From the NCBI GenBank assembly GCA_963678675.1, contig OY783197.1:15060402-15124401 (forward strand): a stretch of 64,000 nucleotides of DNA, written 5' to 3'. The translations under genes and the position numbers were made by a program. The notes under the pieces are model-generated. The model was given only the letters and a program-made list of their open reading frames with translations. It had not been told where the DNA came from and ran no database searches. Shown here piece by piece: positions 1 through 10,077 of this stretch. Origin of the DNA: Xiphydria camelus. Taxonomy: Eukaryota > Arthropoda > Insecta > Hymenoptera > Xiphydriidae. Positions within the stretch are counted from its first letter, which is position 1. The number at the start of each line of letters is the position of its first letter.

Positions 1-242
1 GAAATCGGTCGTAACGGCGAGGCGGGCGGTATGCGTCAGGTCAGAATGGGTCGTCTCCTGCAGTGCCCATGATAATAGATACCGCTATATTTCGAATTCG
101 GCCTTTACCCTAGTCATAAATCAATAACCCTAGTCTTTTACGACACTCTTTAAAGCGGGCCAAAATACCGACATCCTCTCGGTTGGAGACCAGGCGAGCG
201 CGAGAACGAGCGGCGGAATACTACGTTCATTCATGCCTCTAA
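1..242. other. No gene seen before the first element
   Basis: I see no convincing reading frame or repeat in these bases. They lie outside the left arm of the first long-inverted-repeat element. A short GC-richer stretch near 180-215 has no recognisable product. Confidence 0.4.
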
Positions 243-714
243 GCCAGGCGACAGGTAGTTCAATAAGGAAATGATTAGTGAAAAGATGGAAATTGCTTTA
301 ATCGCTTTATTTGGACCCAGATATTACTCTCCCAAGTTTTCCCTCTCGAGCGAGGTCGGCGTTGGCCCTTCTGGCCCTAAGAAGATACCATTTTTCATTT
401 TTTTGCAAATATCTCCCAAACCATCAACTTTATCAACAAAATACCTATTATAAAAAATAATCTAGAATAAATTTGCTACAAAAAAGTTCTGTACCGTTTG
501 TCTCTAATGTGAACCGTTAAATTGCTATGACCATTCAAAGTGGAGCTCTTTTTGATTCTTGCGGAAAAGTTATGGAAATCATATGCCATATCAAAGTTTC
601 TACATGTTATAAATATTTGTCAGTATTCAAGGTGCACAAGCTGTTAACTTGTGTTACAAGTATAACAGCTTTTCAATGTAAACAGCTGTGGCAAAGTACC
701 TACGATTAGTATTA

Positions 715-937
715 CAGTACTCCCTCCATAATTCCGTACCGACGGGGCTCTAAATTCTACGAAAAACGAATTATGGAATACCCCCACTCTGTCCACTAGA
801 GAGGTAATAAACCCGTATTCCCCTTTGGCGCATTTCTGCGCGCAATATTTACGTCATAACAAGAGTGGGGGAATGCTTCCCCTCTTGTGCTTCGGGTGCT
901 GTGAATTAACGAGGAGCGAATTATAGAGGGAGTTCTG
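715..937. mobile_element. pogo-type MITE with TA duplication
   Basis: The element has near-perfect terminal repeats: CAGTACTCCCTCCATAATTC at the left and the complement of CAGAACTCCCTCTATAATTC at the right. It is flanked by TA at 713-714 and 938-939. It interrupts the left arm of the surrounding element. The right arm (around 4540-4560) keeps the uninterrupted sequence, and removing the 223 bp plus one TA reproduces it exactly. CAG...CTG ends with a TA target are typical of pogo/Tigger elements. No coding capacity. Confidence 0.85.
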
Positions 938-1636
938 TATTATTGAGTAGTATTGACATAAAATCACTCTTTTCCACACTACCTGTAGTCCAGTCAATGG
1001 GGAGTTTTACCTTGCATTAAATCTGGGAGTTTGGAAATTTGGCATGTTAGTTCAGTTTTACGTCCTGAACAACATATTAAGTTTGCGACATCGTACTGTT
1101 GTGGGAAACGACGCCATTTTGTTAAAATCAGTTTTTTGGCATTATCTCCTTTTTGGTTACTTCCATCCAAAAAGTACCTATTACAAAAATTGTAGAGGAC
1201 CAAATTCTCTACAAGTTTTGTCTGAAACATTTTTCTATTAAACAAATGGTTTCTGAGCTATATTATATCAAAGTGGGGCATATTTCTTAAAATCGCAAAA
1301 ACGCGCCCTTTTCACCGGAAATTGCACTTATTACACAGGGGAACAAAAAAAAAATTTTTTTTTGGTGCCTGGGATTTTAGACTTCATTTTAACTATATTT
1401 GGGAAGCTAAATCTATAGGTGCAATCCGTTTTTCTCTATCAGCTCTACTTTTTTAGATACATAAATTTATCTACATATCTGGTTTCTATGCAGTTTATTG
1501 GTTTCTGAGAGTTCTAAAATTATTTTATAATCATTAATGTGGGTGCAATTGTTTTATTGTCAGTCTGTAAATGAGTAAATTCCAGGTAAATCTATAAATA
1601 GTGGAAACATTGCCTCCCAGGTACCTGAACTGACCC

Positions 1637-1699
1637 TTTTATACCCCTAACTCAGGTAAGTCTCGTCAGTTTGTGCCTTCTTGCTAAAGAGAGTAGATC
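1637..1699 (+). promoter_or_regulatory. Core promoter: TATA, Inr and DPE matches
   Basis: A TATA-like TTTTATAC lies at 1637-1644, an initiator-like TCAGT at 1666-1670, and AGATC, which fits the RGWYV downstream element, at 1695-1699. If the A at 1668 is +1, the spacing is about -28 for TATA and exactly +28 for the DPE. The ATG at 1759 then follows a 91-nt leader. This is inferred from spacing and consensus only. Confidence 0.5.
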
Positions 1700-1758
1700 G
1701 AATTCGGCGTGTTATTTTCTGTTAAGAAAAGAGTGTTGTGTTATTGAACAGAATTAAA

Positions 1759-3456
1759 ATGAGTTCAGCGTCCAGTTCAAGAAGAAGTTGTGTCAATCAA
1801 CCTGATGAGTTTTGTTATATATGCGGAGAATACATGTTCCAACAAAACAGACGAGCTATTACTGACTCTGTGAAGCAAGCATATTTGGCATACTTTGGAG
1901 TTAAGCTTGGTGATCAGGACAAAACGTGGGCCCCGCATCTCGTATGTAAAACTTGCACAGAGCAATTACGGCAGTGGACTACCGGCAAAAGAAAATGTTT
2001 GAAATTCGGCGTACCAATGGTTTGGAGAGAACCAAAAAACCACTTCGATGATTGCTATTTCTGTTTAGCAAATATTAATGGAATCAATCGAAATAACCGC
2101 CATAAATGGACCTATCCCAATTTAGACTCGGCAATACGCCCTATCCCGCACTCAGATGAAATACCGATTCCAACATTTCATGAGCTACCAGATATCTCTG
2201 ATAACGAACATTGTCCCTCTGATCGCTCTTCCGATGCTAATGAAACTAACAGTGACTATGAGGGGACGTCTTCAGTTCCTCAACGCTTCAATCAAAACGA
2301 ATTAAATGATCTCACCAGGGATCTCAATTTATCGAAAAAAGCTGCTGAAGTACTGGCTTCTAGGTTAAACGACAAAAATTTACTGGAACAAGGAACCAAA
2401 ATTACCTTTTACCGTACAAGAGAAAAAGATCTGCTACCATTCTTTTCTCAAGAAGACAATCTTGTATTTTGTCACGAAATTAGGGGACTCATGAAAGAAA
2501 TGAGACTTTCTGAATATATTCCAGATGATTGGCGCCTATTTATTGACAGTTCAAAGCGAAGTTTAAAATGTGTCCTTCTACATAATGGGAATAAATATGG
2601 TTCAATACCGATAGCTCACTCAACGAAACTGAAAGAAGAATATAACACAATAGATTTAGTCTTGCAGAAGATAAAGTATCACGAACATCAATGGTTGATA
2701 TGTGTAGACTTAAAAATGGTGAACTTTCTTCTTGGGCAGCAAAGTGGTTATACAAAATATCCGTGTTTCTTGTGCCTTTGGGATAGTAGGGACAAAACAC
2801 ACCACTGGGTTAGAAAAGATTGGCCTCTGAGAGAAAACATGGACGTTGGGGAAAAGAATGTCATTAACGACGCTTTGGTTGAAAGAGAAAAAATCATTCT
2901 TCCTCCGTTACACATAAAGTTGGGCTTAATGAATCAATTTGTAAAAGCTCTTGATAAGGATGGGCCTTGTTTTGAATATATAGGGGTAAAAATGCCTCAG
3001 TTGAGCACAGAAAAACTCAAAGCAGGGATATTTGACGGCCCACAAATAAGACAATTAATTAAAGATCCTGCCTTCATACATTCAATGAATGAAGTTGAAC
3101 GAGAAGCTTGGACATCATTTGTTGCAGTTGTAGAAAATTTTCTAGGCAAACATAAAGCTGAAAACTATGTTGAAATTGTTAACAAGATGCTGAACAGCTT
3201 TAAATCATTAGGGTGCAATATGAGTATAAAAGTACACTATCTAGACAGCCACTTGGACCGGTTTCCAGAAAATTTAGGAGACATGAGTGAGGAACAAGGT
3301 GAAAGATTTCACCAAGATATTAAAATTATGGAGGACCGCTACCAAGGAAGATGGGACATCCACATGATGGCAGATTACTGCTGGAGTTTAAAGAGGGACT
3401 GTTTGAAAAAACATTCAAGAATGTCGCGGAAAAGAAGTTTTAGAAGTGTCGAGTGA
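1759..3456 (+). CDS. Zinc-cluster, transposon-borne protein, intact (565 aa)
   Basis: I recognise this as a protein family widespread in arthropod genomes as uncharacterised proteins, but I know of no established function. The frame is open from 1738, but the first ATG is at 1759 and is followed by a serine-rich start. Visible motifs are a C19-x2-C22 / C63-x2-C66 pair spaced like a ZAD or treble-clef zinc cluster, then H95...C99-x2-C102. An acidic linker lies around residues 140-180. A second CxxC is at 336-339, just after a VDLK segment (D317). The strongly conserved tail has the shape EEQGERFHQDI...YQGRW...DYCW, near residues 508-550. The gene lies between long inverted arms, so it is probably the protein carried by that element. 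A transposase-like role is inference only. A decayed relative lies at 21979-22620 on the minus strand. Confidence 0.75.
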   Translation: MSSASSSRRSCVNQPDEFCYICGEYMFQQNRRAITDSVKQAYLAYFGVKLGDQDKTWAPHLVCKTCTEQLRQWTTGKRKCLKFGVPMVWREPKNHFDDCYFCLANINGINRNNRHKWTYPNLDSAIRPIPHSDEIPIPTFHELPDISDNEHCPSDRSSDANETNSDYEGTSSVPQRFNQNELNDLTRDLNLSKKAAEVLASRLNDKNLLEQGTKITFYRTREKDLLPFFSQEDNLVFCHEIRGLMKEMRLSEYIPDDWRLFIDSSKRSLKCVLLHNGNKYGSIPIAHSTKLKEEYNTIDLVLQKIKYHEHQWLICVDLKMVNFLLGQQSGYTKYPCFLCLWDSRDKTHHWVRKDWPLRENMDVGEKNVINDALVEREKIILPPLHIKLGLMNQFVKALDKDGPCFEYIGVKMPQLSTEKLKAGIFDGPQIRQLIKDPAFIHSMNEVEREAWTSFVAVVENFLGKHKAENYVEIVNKMLNSFKSLGCNMSIKVHYLDSHLDRFPENLGDMSEEQGERFHQDIKIMEDRYQGRWDIHMMADYCWSLKRDCLKKHSRMSRKRSFRSVE

Positions 3457-3521
3457 CTATATTTGATTTCTTTAATGTTTTTTTTTGTTTGTAAGTTTGA
3501 CTTAAGATTGTATTTGGTATA

Positions 3522-3527
3522 AATAAA
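3522..3527 (+). terminator. Polyadenylation signal AATAAA
   Basis: AATAAA lies 66 nt after the stop codon of the zinc-cluster gene and within an A-rich stretch, consistent with a short 3' UTR that ends before the right inverted arm. Confidence 0.55.
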
Positions 3528-3728
3528 ATAAAAAATTCGAATCTACTTTTGTTTATTACACTTGAGATTTGAGTTAAAATCATAGAACTCATATTTCTCT
3601 AAAATTGTATATCTTAAAAACTGGAGCTGATAGGGAAAAATGAATACGATATTTGAATTCAGGACATCAAACTGATATAGAATCAGTTCAAAAACCCTCG
3701 GCACCAAAACAGCTGTTCCCCAGTGTTA

Positions 3729-4155
3729 TTTACGGATTATCTACTAGTAATCAATTATACTCGTTTCCACACCACTATGAGGTAGAGTAAATGATCGCAG
3801 CCACTGAATGCGTGCAAAAACAGTACGTTATCTACCACTGCTTGTCCACCTTGCAAACTTTGTGAAGAAAAAACTACTTCTGCGGTTTTAAGCCAAGGAA
3901 GTCAAGTTCTTTAATGTTCTCTAAAAGTCCAAAGCATTGCATCGGACTGTACATTAAAGAACTTAACTTTTCCTTAGCTTAAAACCGCAGAAGTAGTTTT
4001 TTCTTCACAAAGTTTGCTCGGTGGACAAGCAGTGGTAGATAACGTACTGTTTTTGCACGCATTCAGTGGCTGCGATACTTCTTCTGCGATCGTTTACTCT
4101 ACCTCATGGTGGTGTGAAAACGAGTATAATTGATTACTAGTAGATAATCCGTAAA
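3729..4155. mobile_element. Foldback MITE carrying a mirrored gene fragment
   Basis: The ends TTTACGGATTATCTACTAGT and its complement are perfect, and almost the whole 427 bp folds back on itself. TA lies on both sides (3727-3728 and 4156-4157). The corresponding place in the left arm of the host element, near 1335, lacks the insert apart from one base. The right arm read on plus (about 4014-4092) encodes LFLHAFSGCDTSSAI. The gene at 7875-9229 has LLLHSFSGCDTTSAI at its signature. The left arm (about 3794-3870) holds the same fragment in antisense, shortened by 14 bp between two TGCGAT direct repeats. The element has therefore captured part of the PIN/FEN-like gene family and carries it as an inverted duplication. 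Confidence 0.8.
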
Positions 4156-5245
4156 TAATAAGTGCAATTTCCTGTGAAAAGGGCGCGTTTTTGCATTTTT
4201 AAGAAATATGCCCCACTTTGATATAATATAGCTCAGAAACCATTTGTTTAATAGAATAATGTTTCAGACAAAACTTGTAGAGAACTTGGTCCTCTACAAT
4301 TTTTGTAATAGGTACTTTTTAGATGGAAGCAACCAAAAAGGAGATAATGCCAAAAACTGATTTTAACAAAATGGCGGTGTTTCCCACAACAGTACGATGT
4401 CGCAAACTTAATATGTTGTTCAGGACGTAAAACTGAACTAACATGCCAAATTTCAAAACTCCCCGATTTAATGCAAGGTAAAACTCCCCATTGACTGGAC
4501 TACAGGTGGTGTGGAAAAGAGTGATTTTATGTCAATACTACTCAATAATAATACTAATCGTAGGTACTTTGCCACAGCTGTTTACATTGAAAAGCCGTTA
4601 TACTTGTAAAAAGTTAACAGCTTGTACACCTGGAATGCTGACAAATATTTATAACATGTAGAAACTTTGATATGGCATATGATTTCCATAACTTTTCCGC
4701 AAGAATCAAAAAGAGCTCCACTTTGAATGATCGTAGCATTGTAACGGTTCACATTAGAGACAAACGGTACAGAACTTTTTTGTAGCAAATTTATTCTAGA
4801 TTATTTTTTATAATAGGTATTTTGTTGATAAAGTTGATGGTTTGGGAGATATTTGTAAAAAACGAAAAATGGTACCTTCTTAGGGCCAGAAGGGCTAACG
4901 CCGACCTCGCTCGAGGGGGAAACTTGGGAGAGTAATATCTGGGTCCAAATAAAGCGATTAAAGCAATTTCTAGCTTTCCACAGCTTTCCACTAATTATTT
5001 CCTTATTGAGGCTTTTTTCCTGACCTGTCGCCTGGTCTACTCCATTGTTCACGGACCTTCTTGGTGTGAGTATGGATGGGCCTGAACAGAAAACCGCGAG
5101 AACGAGAAGACGAAGAACTATCCACATTCACGCTTCTCCGGTGTTCTCGGGGATTCTCTGCGTGAGTGGGGAGCCGCCTTTAAAGATTCCATTTTTAAAA
5201 TTCCCTAGGCCGAGAATCCGAGTCTCCGGGGACCCCGGGTGTACA

Positions 5246-5499
5246 GTATGTCCGCGATCAATTAGCCCATAGCAAAATTGCGAGTTTTGCATGAGCACCT
5301 CTGTGGGTCTCCTGGTCTAATAGAATCACCGGAGAAGCGTGAATGCGCATGCGCAGTCATCCGTGGGTGTTGGCGTCGGCGTCGTTACCAAATTCAGATA
5401 GGTTTTAAATGAAAAAAACCGATCTGAACTTGTTGACGACACAGAGGTGCTCATGCAAAACTCGTAATTTTGCTATGGGATAATTGATCGCGGACATAC
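5246..5499. mobile_element. Palindromic MITE, 254 bp
   Basis: The terminal repeats start GTATGTCCGCGATCAATTA and extend about 60 bp with few mismatches, through a shared TGCATGAGCACCTCTGTG block. No coding capacity. A second inverted pair partly overlaps it (ATTCACGCTTCTCCGGTG near 5131 and its complement near 5327), so two foldbacks may be nested. No clear target duplication. Confidence 0.65.
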
Positions 5500-5731
5500 G
5501 GGACGGTTAATCGATACTCGCTCAATCTTAGGTTATATTCAATGGAAAACAATGAGGTCTTTGGGCAATACTGAAGCAGATGGCGCCACCGAGCCGGACA
5601 CGCAATTTTCGAGCGGGCAAATTCTAACGGTTATAAAATATATAGAGAGGTTGAGGCAATAGCACATGGATGCTGTTTCATAAGTTAATTGATCCACGTA
5701 TTGAAAAAGATATAAATTGTACACCGTGAAA

Positions 5732-5986
5732 ATGGATTTTGGTCAAATGCGCATAATTGATTTGAAAAAAATTGTTGCTTGCACGCGGTGCTAAAACTTC
5801 AGTGCGAAAAGCTGAACTCATTGCCCGGTAGGTAGTTTCTTATTGAATCAATATTATAAATCAGTTTTATTTCTCACGGTCTTTTGTTTGTTATTCATAA
5901 ATTACACTAATGGGTATTTTCTTAGGCTATACGATTATGACCGTAATTATAATTTTGATAACGTCATTGTATGTGAGAATGAATAA
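5732..5986 (+). pseudogene. SAP-domain gene fragment, two exons
   Basis: An ATG at 5732 opens a frame for about 13 codons. After a 1-base slip in a run of A, it continues as LLLARGAKTSVRKAELIAR. A GT donor follows 5827. After an AG acceptor, an exon at 5926-5986 begins LYDYDRNYNF and ends with a stop. Joined in phase 2, this matches the shape of a SAP DNA-binding helix pair followed by the RLxxYDRN extension found in many arthropod transposon-associated proteins. The family assignment comes from the motif alone. The poly-A slip and the early stop indicate a decayed copy. No larger downstream domain is recognisable. Confidence 0.5.
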
Positions 5987-6950
5987 TACTTAACCTTTCT
6001 GGTGCCAGCAGAGACAACGTAGACATAATTGCTGATTGTCCACTTCCTGAATTAACAAAACTTATTCCAATTCACTTCACTACATAAAGATTCATAAATT
6101 AAGGTTATATTTTCATTCTTGAATCCTGCCATATTGATACACCCAGCGTCTCGGAGCCAGGTTTACTGTTGTAAAATTGACCAATAATCGAAGAGTTTCA
6201 TTGGAAATCTTGGATTTTCAAATGATGGTAGCGGGTAAAGACGGTTCCCAGTGCCCTGCGAAATCGCACCGAGGCATACGCGTGCATGCCAAATGTGGGC
6301 AAAATGTGCACTCTTCGGAAAGCCGACGTCACTTTTTCACTGTAACACTTGTAAGTTTGTGTTACCGATTTTACTACAATTGTAAGAAAATGTTCACCTA
6401 ACTAAAACCGTGGGTAGAATCTCCTACAAGTGTCAGCATTAGCGCTTTAGGAAGCGTTTTAGTTGAAATACTAGGAGTGGGAGAAAAAAGCAGAAACGAT
6501 GTACACGCGTTCGTATAGTGCAAAGAGGCAACGCAATTAAGAACCGCGCCCTCCACTGCACGTGGGGCTCGGAAAGGAAACTCGAAATTGCGGGCATACA
6601 AAACGGCCCGATGACAGCCCCGTTCCTAGTGAAAGTTAGAGGAGAAAGGGGAAAAAAGGATACACATCCTTGAATACCTATTTTGAAAATCGGACCGAGA
6701 AAACCCGTCCTTTCTTGCCTAGGTGCTTAACCGGCCCATACACGGTCCTGCATAACTGTCACATTTGCACGAAGAACCAATGCTTGCGTGCAAATGCGAA
6801 TGTTTATGTCATAAAACTGATAGCTCTGTCATTCATTTGTTTTCGAAGTACGTATATCGCTCAGGTGCCGCTGGAATCATTTATAATTAAATTTGGCTTC
6901 AGAAGAGTGCGCTGCGTTTTTCGCAAAAAGAGCGAAAAGTGTTGAAGGTC
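5987..6950. other. No gene recognised
   Basis: Short open frames here have no family motifs I recognise. A conceptual segment near 6030-6080 could extend the SAP-domain fragment in another frame. ACTTGTAA-type motifs appear near 6350 and 6425, like the cluster at 7270-7445. Confidence 0.35.
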
Positions 6951-6956
6951 TGCTTT

Positions 6957-7207
6957 CCCGGTAGCTGACAGTTCGGGAGATCAAAGTGTCTAATCTCGAA
7001 ATCGTGAATTTGTGAATAATGGTAGGTAATTTGTAGAAGTGATAAGAAGTAATCATTCGGGTTTTTAAACACTGGGGGAATTTCATCGAAGAAACCCGTA
7101 TGATTATTTCTTATCACTTTTACAAATTACTCACCATTGTTCACAAATTCAAGATTTTGAAATTGGACGCTTCAATCTCCCGAATTGACAGCTACCGGGA
7201 CACGCTA
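6957..7207. mobile_element. Palindromic MITE, relative of 18897-19462
   Basis: The arms CCCGGTAGCTGACAGTTCGG and its complement enclose a hairpin with the phrase ATTTCATCGAAGAA near its centre. The same arms, centre and flanking GGCTTCAG.AGAGTGCGCTGC phrase recur at 18897-19462, which is longer and shows the family ends. This copy is truncated or more decayed. No coding capacity. Confidence 0.65.
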
Positions 7208-7269
7208 ACTATAGAAACTGAAAGGTAAATTGCAATTTTGCATCACCGTGTGTAGGCCGGTTTATAGCG

Positions 7270-7445
7270 GACTTCTACATATTCTACAAGTCTTGTAAAT
7301 TATTAGCTACACTTGTAGGATTTTTCCCTATTTCCTACAAGTGTCGCGGTGAAATTTGTGTTACAGAATATTGAAGGACTTGTAATTACAAGTGAATTTC
7401 TTACAAGTCCTACACTTATTACACTTGTATGGCTTGTGTTACAGG
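7270..7445. repeat. Cluster of ACTTGTA / TACAAGT motifs
   Basis: At least eight copies of a TACAAGT or ACTTGTA core lie within about 175 bp, in both orientations. Examples are near 7288, 7314, 7337, 7378, 7390, 7403 and 7425. Clustered short motifs next to a transposon end often serve as transposase or Myb-protein binding sites. That role is inference here. Confidence 0.4.
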
Positions 7446-7484
7446 CCCCAGAGCATGGTGTACATAGTCCTGTCGCAGGAAGTT

Positions 7485-9742
7485 CTAGTCCAGGCAACGA
7501 AGGAAAAATAGGGAGAAAAATTGACGGGGAGCCAAATTTTGGCACAGTTGTAGGGGAAGGTGTCACTAACAATATACTAAAAGTCCTGGTGGGTGGGAGT
7601 GGAGCTAAGGGGGGGAGGGGTGTAAAGCTCCCCTTTTTCAGTTTTCCATTAATAACTCGTAAACTACTACCTCTAGCGAAAAAAAGTTAAATAACAAATT
7701 AATCTACATAAAATTATCTATAAGAAAGGTCTTATACACTTTTTCGCTAGGATCAATACTTCAGGAGATATGGAGGGGGGAAAATAGAAAATAAAAAAAA
7801 TCGGTTTTATGGTTAAAATGAAATGTTTATTGTTAAAAATGAAACAATTAATGTTCAAGGATGTATCTTGAACATTAATTTTCATCAGAATCTGAATTTT
7901 CATCATCATCGTTGATATCTTGAATGGGGGCTCCGTTCGTACATGAGCCGATTCACACGCCGCAGGCTCCGGAGCTGGCAATTCCTGCTTTGCGGCAACC
8001 GCAGCGTACTCCACACCCAGTCGTGCATCGGCAAAAGATCATGTTCAAAACGGAAGTGGGTGATACAGAGTCGTTCGTGGTAACTGGGTTGAGGATCCCA
8101 TCTGCTCCCATGTCCCAGCCCTATTGAGTGGGTGGTAGGGGGTTACCGAGCCACTGTTGTATCTGTAAGAAAGTAATCAGACTGAGGTAAGTATTTAGCA
8201 GAAATTGATATTTGTAATTTTAAAAACCTGTATTTAACAACTATATGTAAATGAATTTACCTGTAGATATACCCTGAGCGAGTGTTGCTTTAAAGCTCCT
8301 CTGGTGGGAGGAAGAGTGGCTATGTCCGATTTGGGCTTCGTTGACGCTTTCAAAAATGCCGAGTACCGATGTTTGTTCAGGTTGTCTTGATGCGCAGGCG
8401 CTTGGTATACAGCCAAAAAAAGCTTCTCGCCAGCCTGATCAATATCTTCAGGTGAAGTTGAGGGATCTGTGAATATTGCCGAGATGTTATGGGTAAGGCC
8501 AGGATTTGCTGTGAAAAGTTTAGCGATTCCCACTTTGCTCTTTCCATGTATCGCTGAGGTGGTGTCGCATCCGGAGAAGCTGTGGAGCAGGAGGATTGTC
8601 TTGGCGAATGGAAGCTGTTGAAGTTGTCGCACTGAAAACAATTTGGTCTCCGTCTTCCCACGGTCTGGCTTCACGAAGTACATGTTACTAGATGGTGCTG
8701 CCAATCCAACGAGGACAACTATCAAGTCCACATCCTCCCCAACTATTGCTACCGCTGGATGTACAGTAGCTTTATCCAACCCGCACCTCACAATAGTGAC
8801 ATCAGCATCCCCTGTAGCAACAGTTGTTTTAATTCCTGCTGCTGTCATTTTCTCAACGAGCAAGTGGATCAGTCTTGTTTTGTTCCTTTCATTAGCAAGA
8901 AAATGCTCCTGTTGAACTGTGATGGTTGAGTTTTGATTAAAGTTGATGTCAACCGAAGTTTTTGTGAGTCCTCTTCGCTTCTGCTCTGCTCGTTTTGTGC
9001 TATTGACATCACTGTAACCATAAAAAACCACCGTACATTTTTCACCGTAATGTTTCTGTACATAGGCAATGTACTGGTGACAAATTGAAGAAATGTAGGA
9101 GGACTCTTTCCACTTCATGCGGTGAAGAAGGAAACCACCGTCTACTACATTAGTGCTTTGGGTGAGATCGAGAGTTGCGTTGTCCTCTACTGGCAAAACA
9201 TCGTAGAGGGATGACTTCTTCCTCTCAAATCAAAGAGAGTTATTCCTAGTTAAAAACTGCCAAGCGGCATATAGCAGGTTCTCCACATAGCAGGTTTTAA
9301 CTTGACAACGTCGATATATTACATGATTACACTTACATGCAGTAAAGTCATTAAAATGTGGTCTGAGCATAGTTAATTTATCATTAAAATTTGATTTTCA
9401 ACAATAAAAACATTTTTTTTAATGTTCCATTTCCCCCCTCCATATCTCCTGAAGTATTGATCCTAGCGAAAAAGTATGTAAGACCTTTCTTATAGAGAAT
9501 TTTATGTAGATTAATTTGTTATTTAACTTTTTTTTCGCTAGAGGTAGTAGTTTACGAGTTATTAACGGAAAACTGAAAAAGGGGACCTTTAGACCCCCCC
9601 CCCCCCCTCTTAGCTCCTCCCGCCCACCAGGACTTTTAGTATATTGTTAGTGACACCTTCCCCTACAACTGTGCCAAAATTTGGCTCCCCGTCAATTTTT
9701 CCCCCTATTCGGCCTTTTTTGGTCTTCGTTGCCTGGACTATT
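7485..9742 (-). mobile_element. Long-inverted-repeat element with PIN/FEN-like gene
   Basis: The arms lie at about 7485-7791 and 9420-9742 and are about 300 bp each. Shared blocks include AGTCCAGGCAACGAAG at the outer ends, GACGGGGAGCCAAATTTTGG, and CCTCCATATCTCCTGAAGTA at the inner ends. One minus-strand gene in two exons fills the interior. No target duplication is clear. The layout parallels the element at 243-5048: long arms and a single unassigned arthropod protein family. Confidence 0.7.
7875..9229 (-). pseudogene. PIN/FEN1-like nuclease-family gene, two exons, broken
   Basis: Exon 1 (9229-8261, or from an AG acceptor at about 9223) is open for some 320 codons with no ATG at its start. 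It ends at a GT donor after CTACAG. Exon 2 (8162-7875) starts after a good pyrimidine-rich acceptor, in phase. Exon 1 contains GDADVTIVR, VGEDVDLIVVL and FSGCDTTSAIHGKSK. These resemble the acidic motifs and the GCDY...GxG loop of FEN1/XPG-type PIN nucleases; that fold assignment is inference. Exon 2 is cysteine-rich (IFCRCTTGCGVRCGC...) and ends in an acidic tail. It has two in-frame stops, a TAG near 8126 and a TGA near 7967, so this copy looks dead. I recognise the family as a recurrent arthropod transposon-associated protein without an established name. Confidence 0.7.
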
Positions 9743-9885
9743 CCAGGAGTGGTTCAAATGAGGTGGACAGGTTCACGTCTTCACCTGCACAGCTCAAAAC
9801 GAAATCATCCAAACCTTTTCGTCGGAGCACAAATCCGACCGGGTAGCTTACAAACGATCTAACGTCGTGGGTTACAAGAAAAGCC

Positions 9886-10077
9886 GTGAGTGTGGACGGA
9901 CAGAACGAGATTGCATGGACGGATTGGGAGTTGCGTCGGGAGCATCATATTGAAAAACATCGTCAACAAATGCAGTTCGCCAAAGAACTACATGAGCTTA
10001 CGATGAGGTGCATGAAAGAGGAACATGATGTGAAAATGAATATTCTGACGGAACAACGAAATAATGTTAACAATTGA
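9886..10077 (+). pseudogene. C-terminal fragment of a Harbinger Myb/SANT-like partner
   Basis: A 63-codon frame that begins without an ATG encodes a charged helix rich in R, E, K and H, with EEHDVKMNILTEQ near the end. It resembles the C-terminal helix of Myb/SANT-like DNA-binding proteins encoded beside PIF/Harbinger transposases. The N-terminal domain is not visible upstream. The nearest transposase pseudogene of that type is at 16565-17702 in the opposite orientation, so the two may belong to one torn element. Confidence 0.4.

Larger units (their letters stand above)
243..5048 (+). mobile_element. Long-inverted-repeat DNA element with zinc-cluster protein
   Basis: Two arms of more than 1 kb face each other around one intact plus-strand gene. 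The left arm runs from about 243 to 1480 and the right arm from about 3590 to 5048. Matching landmarks are CCAGGCGACAGGT at both outer edges, the block at 271-700 against 4560-4990, and the block at 960-1340 against 4150-4540. The match continues inward to a TATCAGCTC motif near 1438 and 3625. Each arm carries one unrelated nested MITE. I could not identify a target-site duplication, so the exact ends are approximate. The superfamily is not assigned: the layout is that of a DNA transposon, but I do not recognise its protein as a member of a named transposase family. Confidence 0.7.

Noticed and set aside
1738..1758. Seven-codon N-terminal extension of the zinc-cluster protein
   Set aside because: It would need a GTG start. 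The ATG at 1759 has the family-like serine-rich start and follows the inferred promoter.
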